A stretch of DNA of 64,000 bases from Neospora caninum Liverpool. Lineage: Eukaryota > Apicomplexa > Conoidasida > Eucoccidiorida > Sarcocystidae. The stretch covers positions 5,380,839-5,444,838 of the forward strand of contig NC_018395.1 of NCBI RefSeq assembly GCF_000208865.1. Direction: 5' to 3'. The notes beneath the pieces were generated by a model that saw nothing but the letters and a program-made list of their open reading frames with translations, was not told the origin of the DNA and searched no databases. The position numbers and the translations under genes were made by a program. Shown piece after piece: positions 12,238 through 24,435 of this stretch (positions within the stretch are counted from its first letter, which is position 1; every line of letters starts with the position of its first letter).

Positions 12238-15200
12238 ATGACGGCGCTCGACCGGCTCGTGGATCTCCACCAGAAGCTGTTGAAGTACGAACATGCAGCG
12301 GAGACTGAAGAGCTGGAGAGTGCCCTCAAGTCTCTCTCGCTCTCAGAGTTAGAGGCGCAAGGCGTGGTTCTTCCCCGCCTCGTGGTTCACCAGGTGCGGA
12401 GTGGGCTCTACTCCCGCACGCTTGTCGACTTCTGCACGCGGCGCGCCTCGCAAGCTTTCCAGGAGCGCCAGAAAAAGGCTGGTCCTGCCGACGCTGAAGA
12501 TGGCGCCGCGTCGGATGCGTCTCTTCTTCCTCCCCAGCACCGCTTCACGCCCGGAGACATCGTGGGTCTTTTCGACGAAGTGCATGCGCTGCAGGCGGCT
12601 GGAAGCAAGGGCGCTCTCGCCTCGGGGGTTGTGCACAAGGTTCGTGCGCAGGTCATTTCCATCGCCTTCGAAGACGACGACTGGGTGAGCAGTTCTGACA
12701 AGGCAAACCGTGGGGCGAGTGGCGGAAAGGGAAGAGAAGACGAAGGCCGCAGCAGCTTCCACCTCGCCCTCATCTCCAGCAGCGTGACGATCGAGCGGCA
12801 GCTGAAAGCTCTCGACCGCCTCAAGAACTACGCGCCGAACGGGCCTGCCCAGACGCTGCTCAATCTCTGCTTCGGCTTTCAACAGCCCCAGCCGCTGGCT
12901 CCCGCGCCTCAGCAAGACACGGGCGCTTCCGACCCCGCAGCCGGGTCGTCAGAATGTGCAGACGGCCTCCAAACGAGCGACTTCGCCGCTGGCTCTCATT
13001 CTCTCCCTTCTGTGTCTCTCGATCTATCGCGATGTGGCGACTTCCCGTGGTTCTGCCCCACGCTGACTGTCTCCCAGAAGCGCGCAGTCCTGCTGGGCCT
13101 TCGCTCGCGGGACCTCGCCCTCATTCATGGCCCGCCCGGCACAGGCAAGTCGACCGCGCTCTTGGAGCTTCTGTTGCAGCTGGCGAGTCGCGGCTGCCGC
13201 GTCCTCGCATGCGCGCCGAGCAACGTGGCCGTGGACAACCTTCTCGAGCGAATCGCCGCTTTCGCCGAGCCGAGCGCAACGCCATCAGCCTCGGGGGCGG
13301 CGCTGCGCCTCGCTTCGAGGCTAAGAAAGTGCGTGCGCCTTGGGCACCCCGCCCGCGTCGACGAAAACTTGGCGCGGTTCTGCCTGGAGAGTCAGCTGCA
13401 GAGGAGCGAAGGCGCGGCGTTGTCGCGTGAGATTCGGCGAGAACTGGACCTCAATTTAGAGATGTTGAAGGACCGCAAGAAGCTGGAGAGGCACGTGGAG
13501 CGCAGACGCGTCGAAACGGCGGGCGAGGCGAGTGCGAACGACGATGGCGCGCGCCCCGGCGCCTCGCGGAGTGCGTGGAGTCTGGCGAAGCGCGAACTGC
13601 GAGAAGAGATCCGGACCTTGAGGAAAGAACTGCGGGCCTTCGAGCGAAAAGCAGTCGAGGAAGTCTTGGAGCAGTGCCCCATCGTCTTCGCGACCTGCGC
13701 CGGCGCAGACGACGAGACTCTCCGACAGTTCTTCGGAAACGGGGACACAAGTGCTAGCCAGCCTGGTCGGAATGGGTTCGACGTCGTTGTCATCGACGAA
13801 GCTGCTCAGGCAAGTTCAGGCTTTTTTTCCCTCACCTCCCCTCTTCCCTTCCCCGTCGTGTGTGCGGTCCTTTCCGATCGCGTCGCTCCTGTGCGCGTGG
13901 TGTCCCGCGGTCTTTGGGCCACCACCCAGACGCTTCTTTGCGTCCTCTCGGTCGCGCGTCGCTTCTTCGAACATTCTTCGTCTCCGCTGGCTTCACGCGG
14001 CGCACGCGCTTGCCTTTGATCTGTGTTTGTTCAGGCTCTGGAAGCAGTCTGCTGGATTCCCTTGCTGTACGGACACCGGGCCGTCCTGGCGGGCGATCAC
14101 TGTCAGCTCGCCCCCACGATCAAGAGCCGCGCGGCGGAGCGGGGCGGCCTGGGCATCACGCTCTTTGAGCGGCAAATGCAGGCGGCCCACGGGTCTCGCA
14201 TCTCGCAGCTGCTCGACACACAGTTCCGCATGCACCGCACCATCATGGACTGGAGCAACGAACAGTTCTACAAGGGGGAGCTTCGGGCGGACGAGTCCGT
14301 CGCTTCGCGGCTCCTCGAGGACAAGTATCCCCGGCTGAGAGACGAGACCTCGGGAAAGCGACCACCCGAAGGGGAAGTCCCGAGCGCTTCCGTCGCGCCC
14401 CCGTTCCTCTGGATTGACACGGCCGGTGTCTCCTGGCTCGAGGAAGACGGCCAAGAGGACCCGAGCCTGCTGCGGAACGGTCCGGTCTCCGCCCGCGTGC
14501 ATGCGTCGAAAAGCAACCGGGGCGAGGCGGCGCTCCTCGTGAAGCGCCTGCAGGAGCTCGTGTGGAACTTTGGCGTGGACGCGGAAGACATTTGCGTCAT
14601 CACGCCCTACCGGCAACAGGTACAGGTTCTGCGGCAGTTCTTGCGCGAGGCCGCAGACGCGGAGCCTTCACCTGCGTCTGTGGCGGGGGCCAGGGGCGAA
14701 GAAGCTGAACGCGAGACGCGCCGACTGCGGCAGAGCTTCGCGCGAATCCCCGTCAACACAGTGGACGGCTTCCAGGGGAAAGAAGGCGAAGTTGTCGCCA
14801 TTTCGCTGGTGCGCAGCAATCCGCGCCACGAAGTCGGCTTCCTCAAAGACGTGCGCAGACTGAACGTCGCGGTGACGCGCGCAAAACGTCACCTCCTCAT
14901 TGTCGGCGACTCCGAGACGATCGGCGGCCAGGAGGAAGGAGACGCGAGTGAGCCGGAAGCGCCCGACGCGGACCTCCGGACGGAGGAGACACCTGGCCCG
15001 GCCGAGGGCGCGCCCCGCTCGAGACGCTCGGCGAGAGAGATCCTGCGGTCGCTGTTTCAATATGCGAGTGAAAAGGGCGAGATTCGGAGCGCGCTCGAGT
15101 TCATTGATATCTCCCAAGTCCCCGGCGCCACAGAGCGAAAACCGAAACAGGCGCGCGAGACGCCGTCGTCGGCCGCAGAAAGAAAAACAGCCGCGAGGAC

Positions 15201-16317
15201 GGACCGCTCCGGGTGGGCGGCTTCAAGCTCGGGACTCGACCCCGCGAAGCCGGGGAAAGGCATGAGCCGGGCGGCAGCTAAGAAGAAGAAACACGAGCGG
15301 AAACTGAAACTAAGGGGGACCGCAGAGGCGGCAGAGGCCAGCGGGGATGGTGGCGAAGGCCCGAGCCGCCAACGTGGGGTCGGAGACGGCCGCGCAGGGT
15401 CGTCGGGGGACTCTGGAGAGGCGCATTCTCTGGAAGCGAAGTACCGAAGCATCCTGGTTCAGTTTGTGCAGCGGGCGGAACAGACGGCCCGTCAGTCGCC
15501 TGGAGCATCTCCCTCCTACACGTTTCCTTCCTCGTTGACTGCTTACGAACGCAAAATTGTGCACGCACTCGCGGTCGAGTTAGGCCTTTCTCACGTGTCT
15601 TTGGGGACCGGTGAAGAGAGGCAGGTCGTCGTCAGCGTCCGGCAGCGAAGGGGCGGGGTGCCGGGAACGGCGCAGGCTCGGCACGAGGAGACGAAGGCAG
15701 AGGCAGCGGACGCGGAAGGGTGGCGCGAGAGTCCGAGGAGCGGCAGCGAAGGCGAGGCTGCCAGCGTGCGAGAGAGTGAGCGGGGGCGGTGCGGAGATGG
15801 AAGAGAGGAGGGTGGACACGCAGAGGGACCGCTCGAGAAGACGTCGGGACGGCCGCAAGCTTCGCTAGGGAAGAAGAAGAAAGGAGAGGAGGCAGCAAGG
15901 CCCGAGAAAGGCAGCGAAGACGATTTCGACGCACTGCTGGAGAGTCTGTCGAAGGAAGACTGGACTTGCGGCTTCTCGCGGTGTCAAGCGTCGACGAAAG
16001 TCTTGGGTCGCACATGCCCGTTCTGCCGAAAACGTTTCTGCTTCTCTCACTCGATGCCGGAGATTCACGGCTGCGGCGACGCCGCATCGGCTGGCGCGCG
16101 AAAGAGCTTCAGGGAATCCGTGGCGCGCGAGCGAAGACGAGAGGAAGAGAAACGGTCGGGAAGCGGCCTCGCCAGCGGCGCGAACTCCATCTTTCTTGGC
16201 AAGTCCTATGCAGGCAACGCCTGGGCCCAGTCGCAGGCTCAGCAGAAACTCCGGGACAAGATCGAGCAGGAGAAAAAGAAGAGAACAGCCAAGAAAAAGG
16301 AGGAAGGAAGGAAGTGA
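12238..16317 (+). CDS. IGHMBP2/SMUBP2-like SF1 helicase with R3H and AN1 zinc finger
   Basis: An Upf1-like superfamily 1 RNA/DNA helicase. IGHMBP2 is a ribosome-associated 5'-3' helicase. Exons 12238-13809 and 14035-16317 give 1284 aa, longer than human IGHMBP2 (993 aa) because of charged linkers. The N terminus (MTALDRLVDLHQKLLKYEHA) matches the family start, and the LSELEAQGVVLPRL stretch fits its beta-barrel region. Helicase motifs are GPPGTGKST (298-306), DEAAQ (520-524), GDHCQLAPT, DTQFRMH, TVDGFQGKEGEVV and NVAVTRAKRH. An R3H domain lies near 992-1060 and an AN1 zinc finger near 1164-1205 (FCRKRFCFSHSMPEIHGCG), in the same order as the animal protein. The C terminus is a Lys/Arg-rich coiled segment. 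The intron interrupts the coding sequence just after the Walker B motif and has a GC donor (CAG|GCAAGT), so the family sequence DEAAQ-ALEA is restored exactly. Confidence 0.94.
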
Positions 16318-18671
16318 GCGCGATCGAGACAGGGAACGAGGGAAAAAAGAGTGAGAGACGGCCCGGAAACCGAGGTGGGCGCCGCCGCAGGCGCCGCACG
16401 GTGTGTGTGTGTGTGTGTTTTTGTGTCGGTTTCGAGTGCTTGCGTGGTGGAGAGAAACGGAAAGGTCTGAAGGTGGACAGGCACTGTGAGGAAACGAAGA
16501 GGGAAGACAGACGGGAGAGCTCACAAGAGGGCTACGGAGACCGGAAGGGAAGATCCGGGATCGAGAGCCCCGGGGACAAGACAAACAACAGAGGCGACGC
16601 AGCTGAGAAGTAAAAATGTAGGCAGTCTCCAGAGAAACAGAGGCGTGGAAGGAAGTCGAAATTCTGAAAAGTAAAGACCTGTACTGCCGGATGGAGGAAG
16701 GGCCGTGGGATGAGGGAAACGGACACGTGTTGATGCAGTGCACGTTTTGCCCCTCTGAGACGTATGTTGGCTTCGAAAGCCTAGACTGTAGATACTGTGG
16801 AAAAGGAAACGTTCTCACTCCAGCGCCGCAGAACCTGAGGATTCCCGTAGCTGGTCAAAAATCGGGTGCACGATAACAAAAGGCTCACCAGGCAGCACGG
16901 CTTTTCAATCGCGTTTTCCTGAAAAAGGGTGCCTGTGAGGCGCCGACAAAATGCGGTGAGACCTCAGAACTCTCAGGCCGGGACGGCGCGCGGTAGGGCG
17001 GTCGTTCGGGCTGTGTTTTTTGCTTCACCGAAGTCCCCTCTAGATTGTGACAGGCTGAGGCAGGCGCACGGGTCTCAGCAGCTCGCAAATGTGCACAAGA
17101 CTGCAGTGGTGTTTTAACGGTCGTTTGGCTGTGGGCCAACCGCACTGAATTGCTAGCTACGGTAGTGCTTATGGACTCCGTTAGGATACTTCGGTGGGAA
17201 TTCACCTCCCGCGGCAGTCGCCAGCGCCCAGAAACAGAGTCAGCTGAAAGGTTCTTTCCTGAGGCGCCGCCAGGTGGCTGCACACAATCTCGTTTTTCCG
17301 CAAGGACGCAAGGCAGTCGAGTGAACTTCATTTCGTCTTCCGCTGCTGACGACGCGAAGCAGGAAGGCGGGCATGAGACGTGTGTCAGTTCCACAATCTC
17401 TTTGGCGCTGCACAAGTACGTCAGCTGCCGACAGTGTCTGCCTCGTGTAGCCGCAGGTGCGCTCAGTTTCCCGGGTGCGCATGCAGCGGTTAGAGTCCAG
17501 GCCGCAGCTCTCCGTAGGCTCCGTCGTTTTCTCTACCACCGTGTGGGGGCTCGCAAGCACCACTGCTGTTTTGGTCCGCACCTCAGTGCTGCACTTGCGC
17601 TCTGCGTGAGCTCTGTTCGAAGCTCCGGCGACGTCACGAATCAACTCTACGAGGACGCCGACCCGGGCGTTCACAACGAGTACTACCGTTCGAACCGGAA
17701 ACAGGCACGTCCCAACTCAACAAAAGTGAGTTTCGGTCAGCCTCTCTGCTCCGCTGATGTACGCTCGTGCCTGTCGGTCTCCCTAATGTCCCAAGCCTGG
17801 AGTTTCCTGGTTTTCCACGTCGGACGGGCGGCACCTGGTGCTCTTTGGTTTTCGGGGTGAAGCGCAGAGACCGTGCACGCTTGCCCTGGCGGGGCTGCGC
17901 GGGCGGGAAAAGCATACGCACTTACGGGTGCGCCAAAAACAGGCGTCAGCTTCGAACCACGCAATTGTTCTAGACGAAAATACGTACAACGGCGACTGTT
18001 ATTGAACTTGGGGAAAGGGTTCCCGTAGCGAGAGCCGTACGCCCGGGGACAAGGCGTGTGATACATAACCCACATTTCCTACGTCATGTGGTGACTTCCG
18101 ACATGATAAAAGAGCCGCGCACCACGCGAAAACGACTGCACGGGATCTCCACCGCCCACGAAACGTTCGCCGCCTGAATCACTTTTATGGACAGCGCACC
18201 GTACATAACAGTGTCAACAGACACTGGCGACCGCATACGAGAACCTCCCGGAGCTGGCTTCGTGGCAGACCTGAAGAAAACTGGTGTCCGGCTCCGCGAG
18301 GTTCACCTGTTCACCGCGTTGGCGAAAGCTACGCTCCTACGCAACCGAAAGTGTGCCCCGGAAGCTCGGCAGTCAATCGGCTTCGAACTTCTCTCTACTC
18401 TATGATGCACTGGAGGCCCTTTGACCGTCGAAAGAGTCCACCGACCTCAGAAGCACCGAGCAGGCGCAGCGGGCGCGTGGCGGCTTGCTACTAGGCAACC
18501 CACTCCTGCGCGTTCCGCGTCCGCATGCACGCTCGCTTGTTGCCTGCGCCTTGCCGACCGTTTTTGCTTGACACCTCAGCGAGCCAGGAATCGAATGGTG
18601 CGATCCGTGAAGCCCTGGAAAACTCTGGAGGCAGTGAGCTCTCTCCTGGCGCGCTGCGCATTCCCGAACTA
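16318..18671. other. Convergent intergenic region
   Basis: This lies between the 3' ends of the helicase (plus) and kinase (minus) genes, so it holds two 3' UTRs. A (GT)9 run is at 16401-16418. A frame from an in-frame ATG at 17171 to 17860 (about 229 codons, plus) is long for this DNA and contains a Cys pair (YVSCRQCLP), but it has no domain and is overlapped by an open antisense frame, so I leave it uncalled. Confidence 0.45.
16401..16418 (+). repeat. (GT)9 microsatellite
   Basis: Uninterrupted GT repeat about 80 bp after the helicase stop codon, probably in the 3' UTR. Confidence 0.9.
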
Positions 18672-21600
18672 CTACTGAATCGGAATGCACACCGGAGAGT
18701 CGGTCCTGAACTCGGTGAGCTCCTCTTCGCCCTCGACTCCCTGGAAGCCCCAGCCGCTGTCTAGGCCCTCTTCGCCAGCGCCTGGAGACGTCGCCGGCAG
18801 AGTCCCCACTCCGGGTCCAGTCGTCGTCGCCGTGGTCGTGGCGCCTGCACACGAAGGGATTCCAAGGAGGCCTCCCTCGAAGGTACATCGCTTGGCAGAG
18901 GCTGTTCCCGATTCGATCAACTGCGCAAGTTCCTGCGCTCCTGTAGGCGTCGTTCTCAAGCAGGTTCCCCCCGGCGATGACGGCTTCATCGACAAAATAA
19001 AGTCGTCGTGGCTATGACCTCGCAAGCCCGGTCCAGCGTCATCACCCTCAAATATCTCCTGCGCCTTCACGGCGGCGGCTCCGCCAATGCCGCCGTAGTC
19101 CACGAGCATATCTTCTCGGCCCTCAAACGACGCCAAGCTTCCCCTCGCGAGATCTGGCCTGTCGGCGCTTCGAGGGTTCACCCCACTCTGTGTCCCCACA
19201 GCATGAGGATCCCGACCCAACTCGAGCAAATGGGACACAAAGCGCTGCAGGAAAGGCTCGGTATCGGCTTCCTCGGACTCGCCGACTTCCTGCTCGTGGA
19301 TCTCCTGAGCGTCTTGAGTCTCGCACGCGACCCTCCGCTCCAACCCCTGAAACATTTGATTCCGGAACGACTGCAGGTTCCGCTTCACGATGCCCGGCTC
19401 GGGCGCGTCACCTCCCTGGACTTCTCGCCTCACCACGTGAGCGGGGAGCATCTGGTTTGGGCACCCTGGGCAACCGTCGAGAAGTCCCGCTCTGCCGCTG
19501 CCTCCTGAGCTCTGCTCAGATATCCACCCTGCATTCAAATCACGGGGGTTCTCAGCCAAACCCTTTGGCAACCGGCCCTGACTGAACCCCTCGGGTGTCT
19601 CCGCGGCTGTTGCGGGAGGCATATCCCGCTGCACAGGCCAGCGATAGTTTCGCATGAGGCAAGCTATCCACGGCTCATCCTGTCCGGAAGTTTTGTTCCC
19701 CCCGTTGTCGCCCTCGCAGCTCAAGAGTCCCGCGCAGCGGGAGCCTTGCGGGGACCACCCATCTGGATGAAGGCCCTCAGTGTACACCGGGAGCGAAGGT
19801 CTGTGAACGAGCCTCAAAACCGAAGTGGTAGTCGTCTCGCCGTACCCCGGCACCTTTCGCTGTGCTGCTTCTGACCCGTTCTGCACACCCGTTGGAGACG
19901 GGTTGTCTCCGCTGCCGCTGCGTCGGTTTCTAAGAGAACTGCCACCGAAAGTCAAGGTTCCTGCGATGGCCATTGTGCCCTGACTGTCCCTGTTGATCGT
20001 CGCAACTGCTTGTGCGACGTCCGGCTCCGAGCCTCCCCTGCTGGTCGCTTCGCAGCTTCCCGAGTGTTCTCTCGGAGGTATGCCTTCATCTTTTCTCTCG
20101 GCTCCAGCGGACCCGTTTCGCAGTTCGTGCTCGGACCCCCTCAGGCGCTGAAGCGGGTCCGGCCGAGCCACTGCCTCGGCGTCCACACCCACCTCGCCGC
20201 CCCGGTAATCCCCGCCTGCTCTCATGTAGCCGCCAGGAACTTCGGGCGACAGCGCTTTTCCTGTCTCGGCCTCGCCGAGCGCCCGACGCATCTCTCCCGT
20301 ACACGTCCCTCGTGGCGTGCCTGCTGTGAAGGAGTCGGGGCGCACGCCCGCTGATTCGCCGTCGTTTTCATGCTCCACAGAAGGGCCAGTGCTGCCTCGG
20401 ACGCGATGGAAATGTCCGTAAGTTGTCCCTTGCGAGCAGTGCTTCGCGAGTGTGGCTTCCAGAATGCAGTCCTTCCCTCCAGTCGCCTCCGACGAAACTT
20501 CAACGGCGCATTTCAGCTCGGCTGCAGCGTGGCCCAGAAGCCGGCGCCAAGGCGCTGAACCGCCCTCAATCGCCCCATCAGATCCCGCGGAGTCCCGAGA
20601 CATTTGGGCTCCACAGAGGGAACGGGACAGTTTCGGGGACCGACCACTGCGGCCTGGGTCTAGCGGAAATCTGGCGCCCGCCCTGGCGAAGTGGCCGGTC
20701 TCGCCTGTGCGCCGCCACCCAGTCTCGCCCGGAGTTCCCCTGAAAAGGATGCGAGGCGTTCCGTAGACAGTCATTTGGTGGGGCATTCGCTGCGACTGCA
20801 ACAGCAATGCGTTCTCTCCGAAAAACAGGGGAGGCACGAACGGCTTTGTGCGGGGATCCGTGCCGCTTTCGCCTTTGGAACCGCCGGAGTCGGCAGACGC
20901 CCGGCCATGCTGCGGCTCTCGTTCAAGGACCCCAGGAGGAGTCTCACAGCCCGCCGTGCCTTGAGGTGACGCGGCCGCGCCTCGGGATTCAGTGTCCTGA
21001 CCACTTGCGCAAGCAGTGGAGCTCATGAAGGCGTCGACCGGAGCATTGCTGCGCTTGAGCGTGACGGCCTCGTCCGCGAGAGGTGACTCGAAAGACAGCC
21101 TTGACGGAAGACATCTTTGCGCTGCAGTCCTAACGAGCCGGCCTTCCTGCGAGCTCGTCCGCGAAGATTCACCTCGGACTGACGCGTCGTACGCGTGGTT
21201 CGGATCCACCTGCTGTCTGAGCGGACCTCCCTGGCCGAGCTGCGATTTTGATCTCCGCGGGCTCACTGACGATCCCCGCAGGGTCGGTGGCGGGCCAGCG
21301 ACGGTGTGGGCTGCGACGCTGACCCTCGCAAACGCTTTCGTAGTCGCATGCGAAGGCGGCGAGAACTCCGAAGAGCCACACTCTGGATGCAGCGGAGGCC
21401 GAGACGTCATCGCGGGTTCGTCCGTGGCAGCCGAGCGGGCTTCTGGACGTGGGCGGTAGCCGCGACCGATGATGACGCCACCTGCGTCGTGAGCATTGAG
21501 GGCGATTCTTCCATCACGACGCGCTTCAGGCCCCTCATTGCCGGTTACTGTCACCCGTCTACAAAGACCTTGCGGGTGCTTCATCGCAGCCACGTCCCTC

Positions 21601-24435
21601 ACCAGCGCCTGGCCGTCATGCCATTCTTGCGGGTCGGTTTGAGTGTCGGATACGGACTGGGACGGCTGCGTAGACGGATCGAGAGGCTGAGGCGTCTGTT
21701 CGTAGCTGCCTCCCCTCCTGTACTGTAGTTTGAGGGGCATCTTCTGGTGCCACGTTGGAGGCGACGCCGTCTCACTTGCGGCGAAGGGAGACTGCGCCAG
21801 CCCACCATCACTCGTGGACGACGGGATCTGCCGGAGCTGGGGTGGAGACCCCGGACATTGTCCCTTCTCTCCTAGGGGAAGCACGTGCCGCTCTGCGCAG
21901 AATTTTGCTTCCCAGCCGTAAGCGGGTGATGGATTGGCCTGAGGCTCGGTCTGCTGCACGCACTGGTGGACGCTGCGCGCAAAGGCCTTGAAGGGCGGAT
22001 TGCACTGCGGCGCATTCAGTTGCTGTCGCTGATGGAACCGTTCCAGCTGACGCTTTTGGTGTTGAAGCGCGTCCAGCTGCTCTTCCAGGTGTCGCTTCTG
22101 CTCGAACAATTCCCACGCTTCCACTGGCTGGGTTGAGCGGCCTTTCGCTTCACAGTCGGTTGCTCGGAAGTGCGCGGGAGGACCAACGTACGAGACGGAG
22201 TACTGCAAACCTCCCTTTGTCGGATGGAAGCAGTTTGGGACAGGCGCACCAACCTGCGACGCGCTCACGTTCTCGAAGCCGGTCTGATGCACAGATCGCT
22301 GGCCGGTTGGCGGAGAGCCCCCACCGCCAGACGCGTGCTGCGTCTCCGCCAGTCTGGGTTGGGCCGCGGGAACGCAGCGCAGAAACGTGTGGAAGGCCTG
22401 TGAGGTCGGAGCGCTGACACGGCCCCGCGGGCACGAAGCATTCCGTTCTCCTTCTGGGCGAAACGCGATCTGTTGAGGAGTCGGAACGAAGGAGTCCGCT
22501 GTTGAGCACACACTGATGCTCGGACGGCCGGCTGCGGTGTGGTGGCTCTCCGCTCCGAGAGAACTTTGCCGGTTGTGGTGATCTCGGGAGACAACTCGTC
22601 CCTGAGTTGAAAAGGTGGTGCACGGCTGTCCAGTACAACCCGGCATGCCGCACAGCGAGCAGAGCTCACACTTGGTCGCCCGCATCACCTTGTTCCCTGC
22701 CTCGATATCTCCCCGCGAAGGCAGGAGTCCCTGGCTGCTGCGCGAGCACGCGTTTTCACACGCGAACGAGTTCTCGGCAGACGTTCCGCCGGTCGACGCT
22801 CGACCTTCCTGTTCCGCAGGCGAGCCGAGGCGCGGCGAACTGCATGCGAGCGGGTCCTCAAACACTCGCGTAAGGTGGGTCGCCAGATGGCAAACGCGCG
22901 GATGCCACAGGCGAGCACGCGGCGCCAACTGCAGCAGCTTCTGCTGGACCCAGGAATGGGAAAGGACGCGGTTCAGCGACCATCGCCTGGAGGGATGCGG
23001 AGCAGTGAGACCCAGGAAGAGGATCCAAGCATCCGCGGGGCCGCGAAAGACCGAAGGCGGTCGCGAAGCCCGCAGTTGCTGGACGGTGCGAAGGACATAC
23101 GGAGCAGCAGTGGCTGCGTCGAGTCCCTTCTGCCGACAAATGAAACGCCCCGAGAGAAAAAGCAGAAGTGCCATGCCGATGGCGTAGTTGTCAATGCGTT
23201 CCGTCAACGGCCCAGTGGAGCTGATGACTTCCGGAGGGTTGATCTCGAGGGTTCTAACGCCACACACACACACACAAGACTCGAGAAAAAAGAAACATGA
23301 AGGCGCCTCTCCCGTTGTAACGGCTCCGTCGCCGGACACTGCGACAGAGGCGCTCCTCGACGTTGAACGAAGTGCTTCCTCAGTACGTCACACGGTTCTG
23401 CTGCAAGTTGTGCCTTAAACCATTCTCAGAAAGTCGGCAGGACATTCCTTGCAGCCGCTCTTCCCTGGCGCGCAGTATCTGTCTCTCTCTTACTGCGTAG
23501 CGTCGACACATCCCCCCTGTGAGACATTCTACGATAAGGCTGTGACTCGAGCCGTCTTCTGAACGCGCCCGTCCTCTCTCTCGGCCTGTGTCGTCCCGCT
23601 GATTCACTCTCCGCGTTTTTTGTCAATCTGCTCACCCGGGCCACTCCATCGGCGTGAGTTGACACTGTTCAACCCTCTCCGACCAGCCAAAGTCGGCGAG
23701 TACCACGCGTTTGTCCTTCCTGCATCTGAGGATGTTTGTCGGTTTCAGGTCTCTGTGCATGACTTTCTTCTCCTGGAGGAACAGCACTGCCTGGACGAGC
23801 TGAATAAAGTGGAGGAACGCGTCGTCTTCGTCCTTACACACTTGTTCGCACCACACAGTTCCTCCGTCGACATATTCCTGTACGATGAGCCAGCCTTCAG
23901 ATCCCTCGACGACCTCCTCAACGCGGACGACTCCGGGGCACTGGCACGTGGCGAGATTCACAATCTCCTTGGCAAACATGTCGAGCACCCTTGGAAGCGT
24001 TTCTTTCGGGAATTTTTGCGGTTGCAGGAGTTTCGCTGCAAAAACCTCGGGCTTCTCAGCGTTGCCGAGCGACAGGAATTCCCCCGCCTTGCCGTGAGCT
24101 CCAGGCGAGGTCTGAGCCACCGTCTCTCTCGAGAACGCACTGTCATCAGACGAGACTTTGGAAGGGGTTGCTCGCACGACTCTCCACACGTTGGCGTACG
24201 TGCCGGACCCGACGGACTCCAGCACGCGGTAGCCTTCGAAGCAACTGTTGGTGGTTCGACGGAGAGGAATGTCATTGGGGAGCGTCTCAGGCAAGCGAAG
24301 CCTGAGGTTCCCGCGCCGACACACTCCACTCGATCTTCCTCCTCCCCTGGTGGAAGGACAGGGGACTGAAGGCGGCGCGGCTGCCGCCGAAGCCGCCGCC
24401 GCATTGGACGAGCGCGCAAAAGTGTAACAATTCAT
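18672..24435 (-). CDS. Large divergent Ser/Thr protein kinase (Aurora/PLK-like catalytic signature)
   Basis: Two exons on the minus strand, 24435-23636 and 23253-18672, join in phase (CCCGG|GTGAGC donor, GCGTTAG acceptor) to give 1793 aa. The catalytic domain is N-terminal: Gly-rich loop GSGTYANV (76-83), Lys in FAAKLL (K135), HRDLKPTN (227-234), DFGWS (248-252), and after splicing GTLEINPPEV, then DNYAIGMAL and PSRRWSLNRVLSHSW. All key catalytic residues are present, so it should be active. DFGWS followed by a GTL-x-x-x-PPE activation segment resembles Aurora-type kinases, but family placement needs a tree. An acidic/Ser-rich insert separates the Gly loop from the catalytic Lys. The remaining 1,400 residues are mostly disordered, with a Cys cluster (KCELCSLCGMPGCTGQPC) and a coiled coil (KRHLEEQLDALQHQKRQLE). 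The bases just before the ATG read CTCTCCTAG, so an upstream non-coding exon is possible. Confidence 0.85.
23260..23276 (+). repeat. (CA)8 run at the kinase intron acceptor
   Basis: On the minus strand this is a (TG)8 tract lying directly upstream of the GCGTTAG acceptor, in place of the usual pyrimidine tract. Confidence 0.85.

Noticed and set aside
15865..16818. Minus-strand frame of 317 codons over the helicase 3' end
   Set aside because: Antisense to the R3H-AN1 tail and 3' UTR; Phe/Ser/Leu-rich composition is what Lys/Glu codons give in reverse.
17171..17860. 229-codon plus-strand frame in the convergent gap
   Set aside because: No domain, overlapped by an open antisense frame, and placed where two 3' UTRs are expected. 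Kept only as a note.
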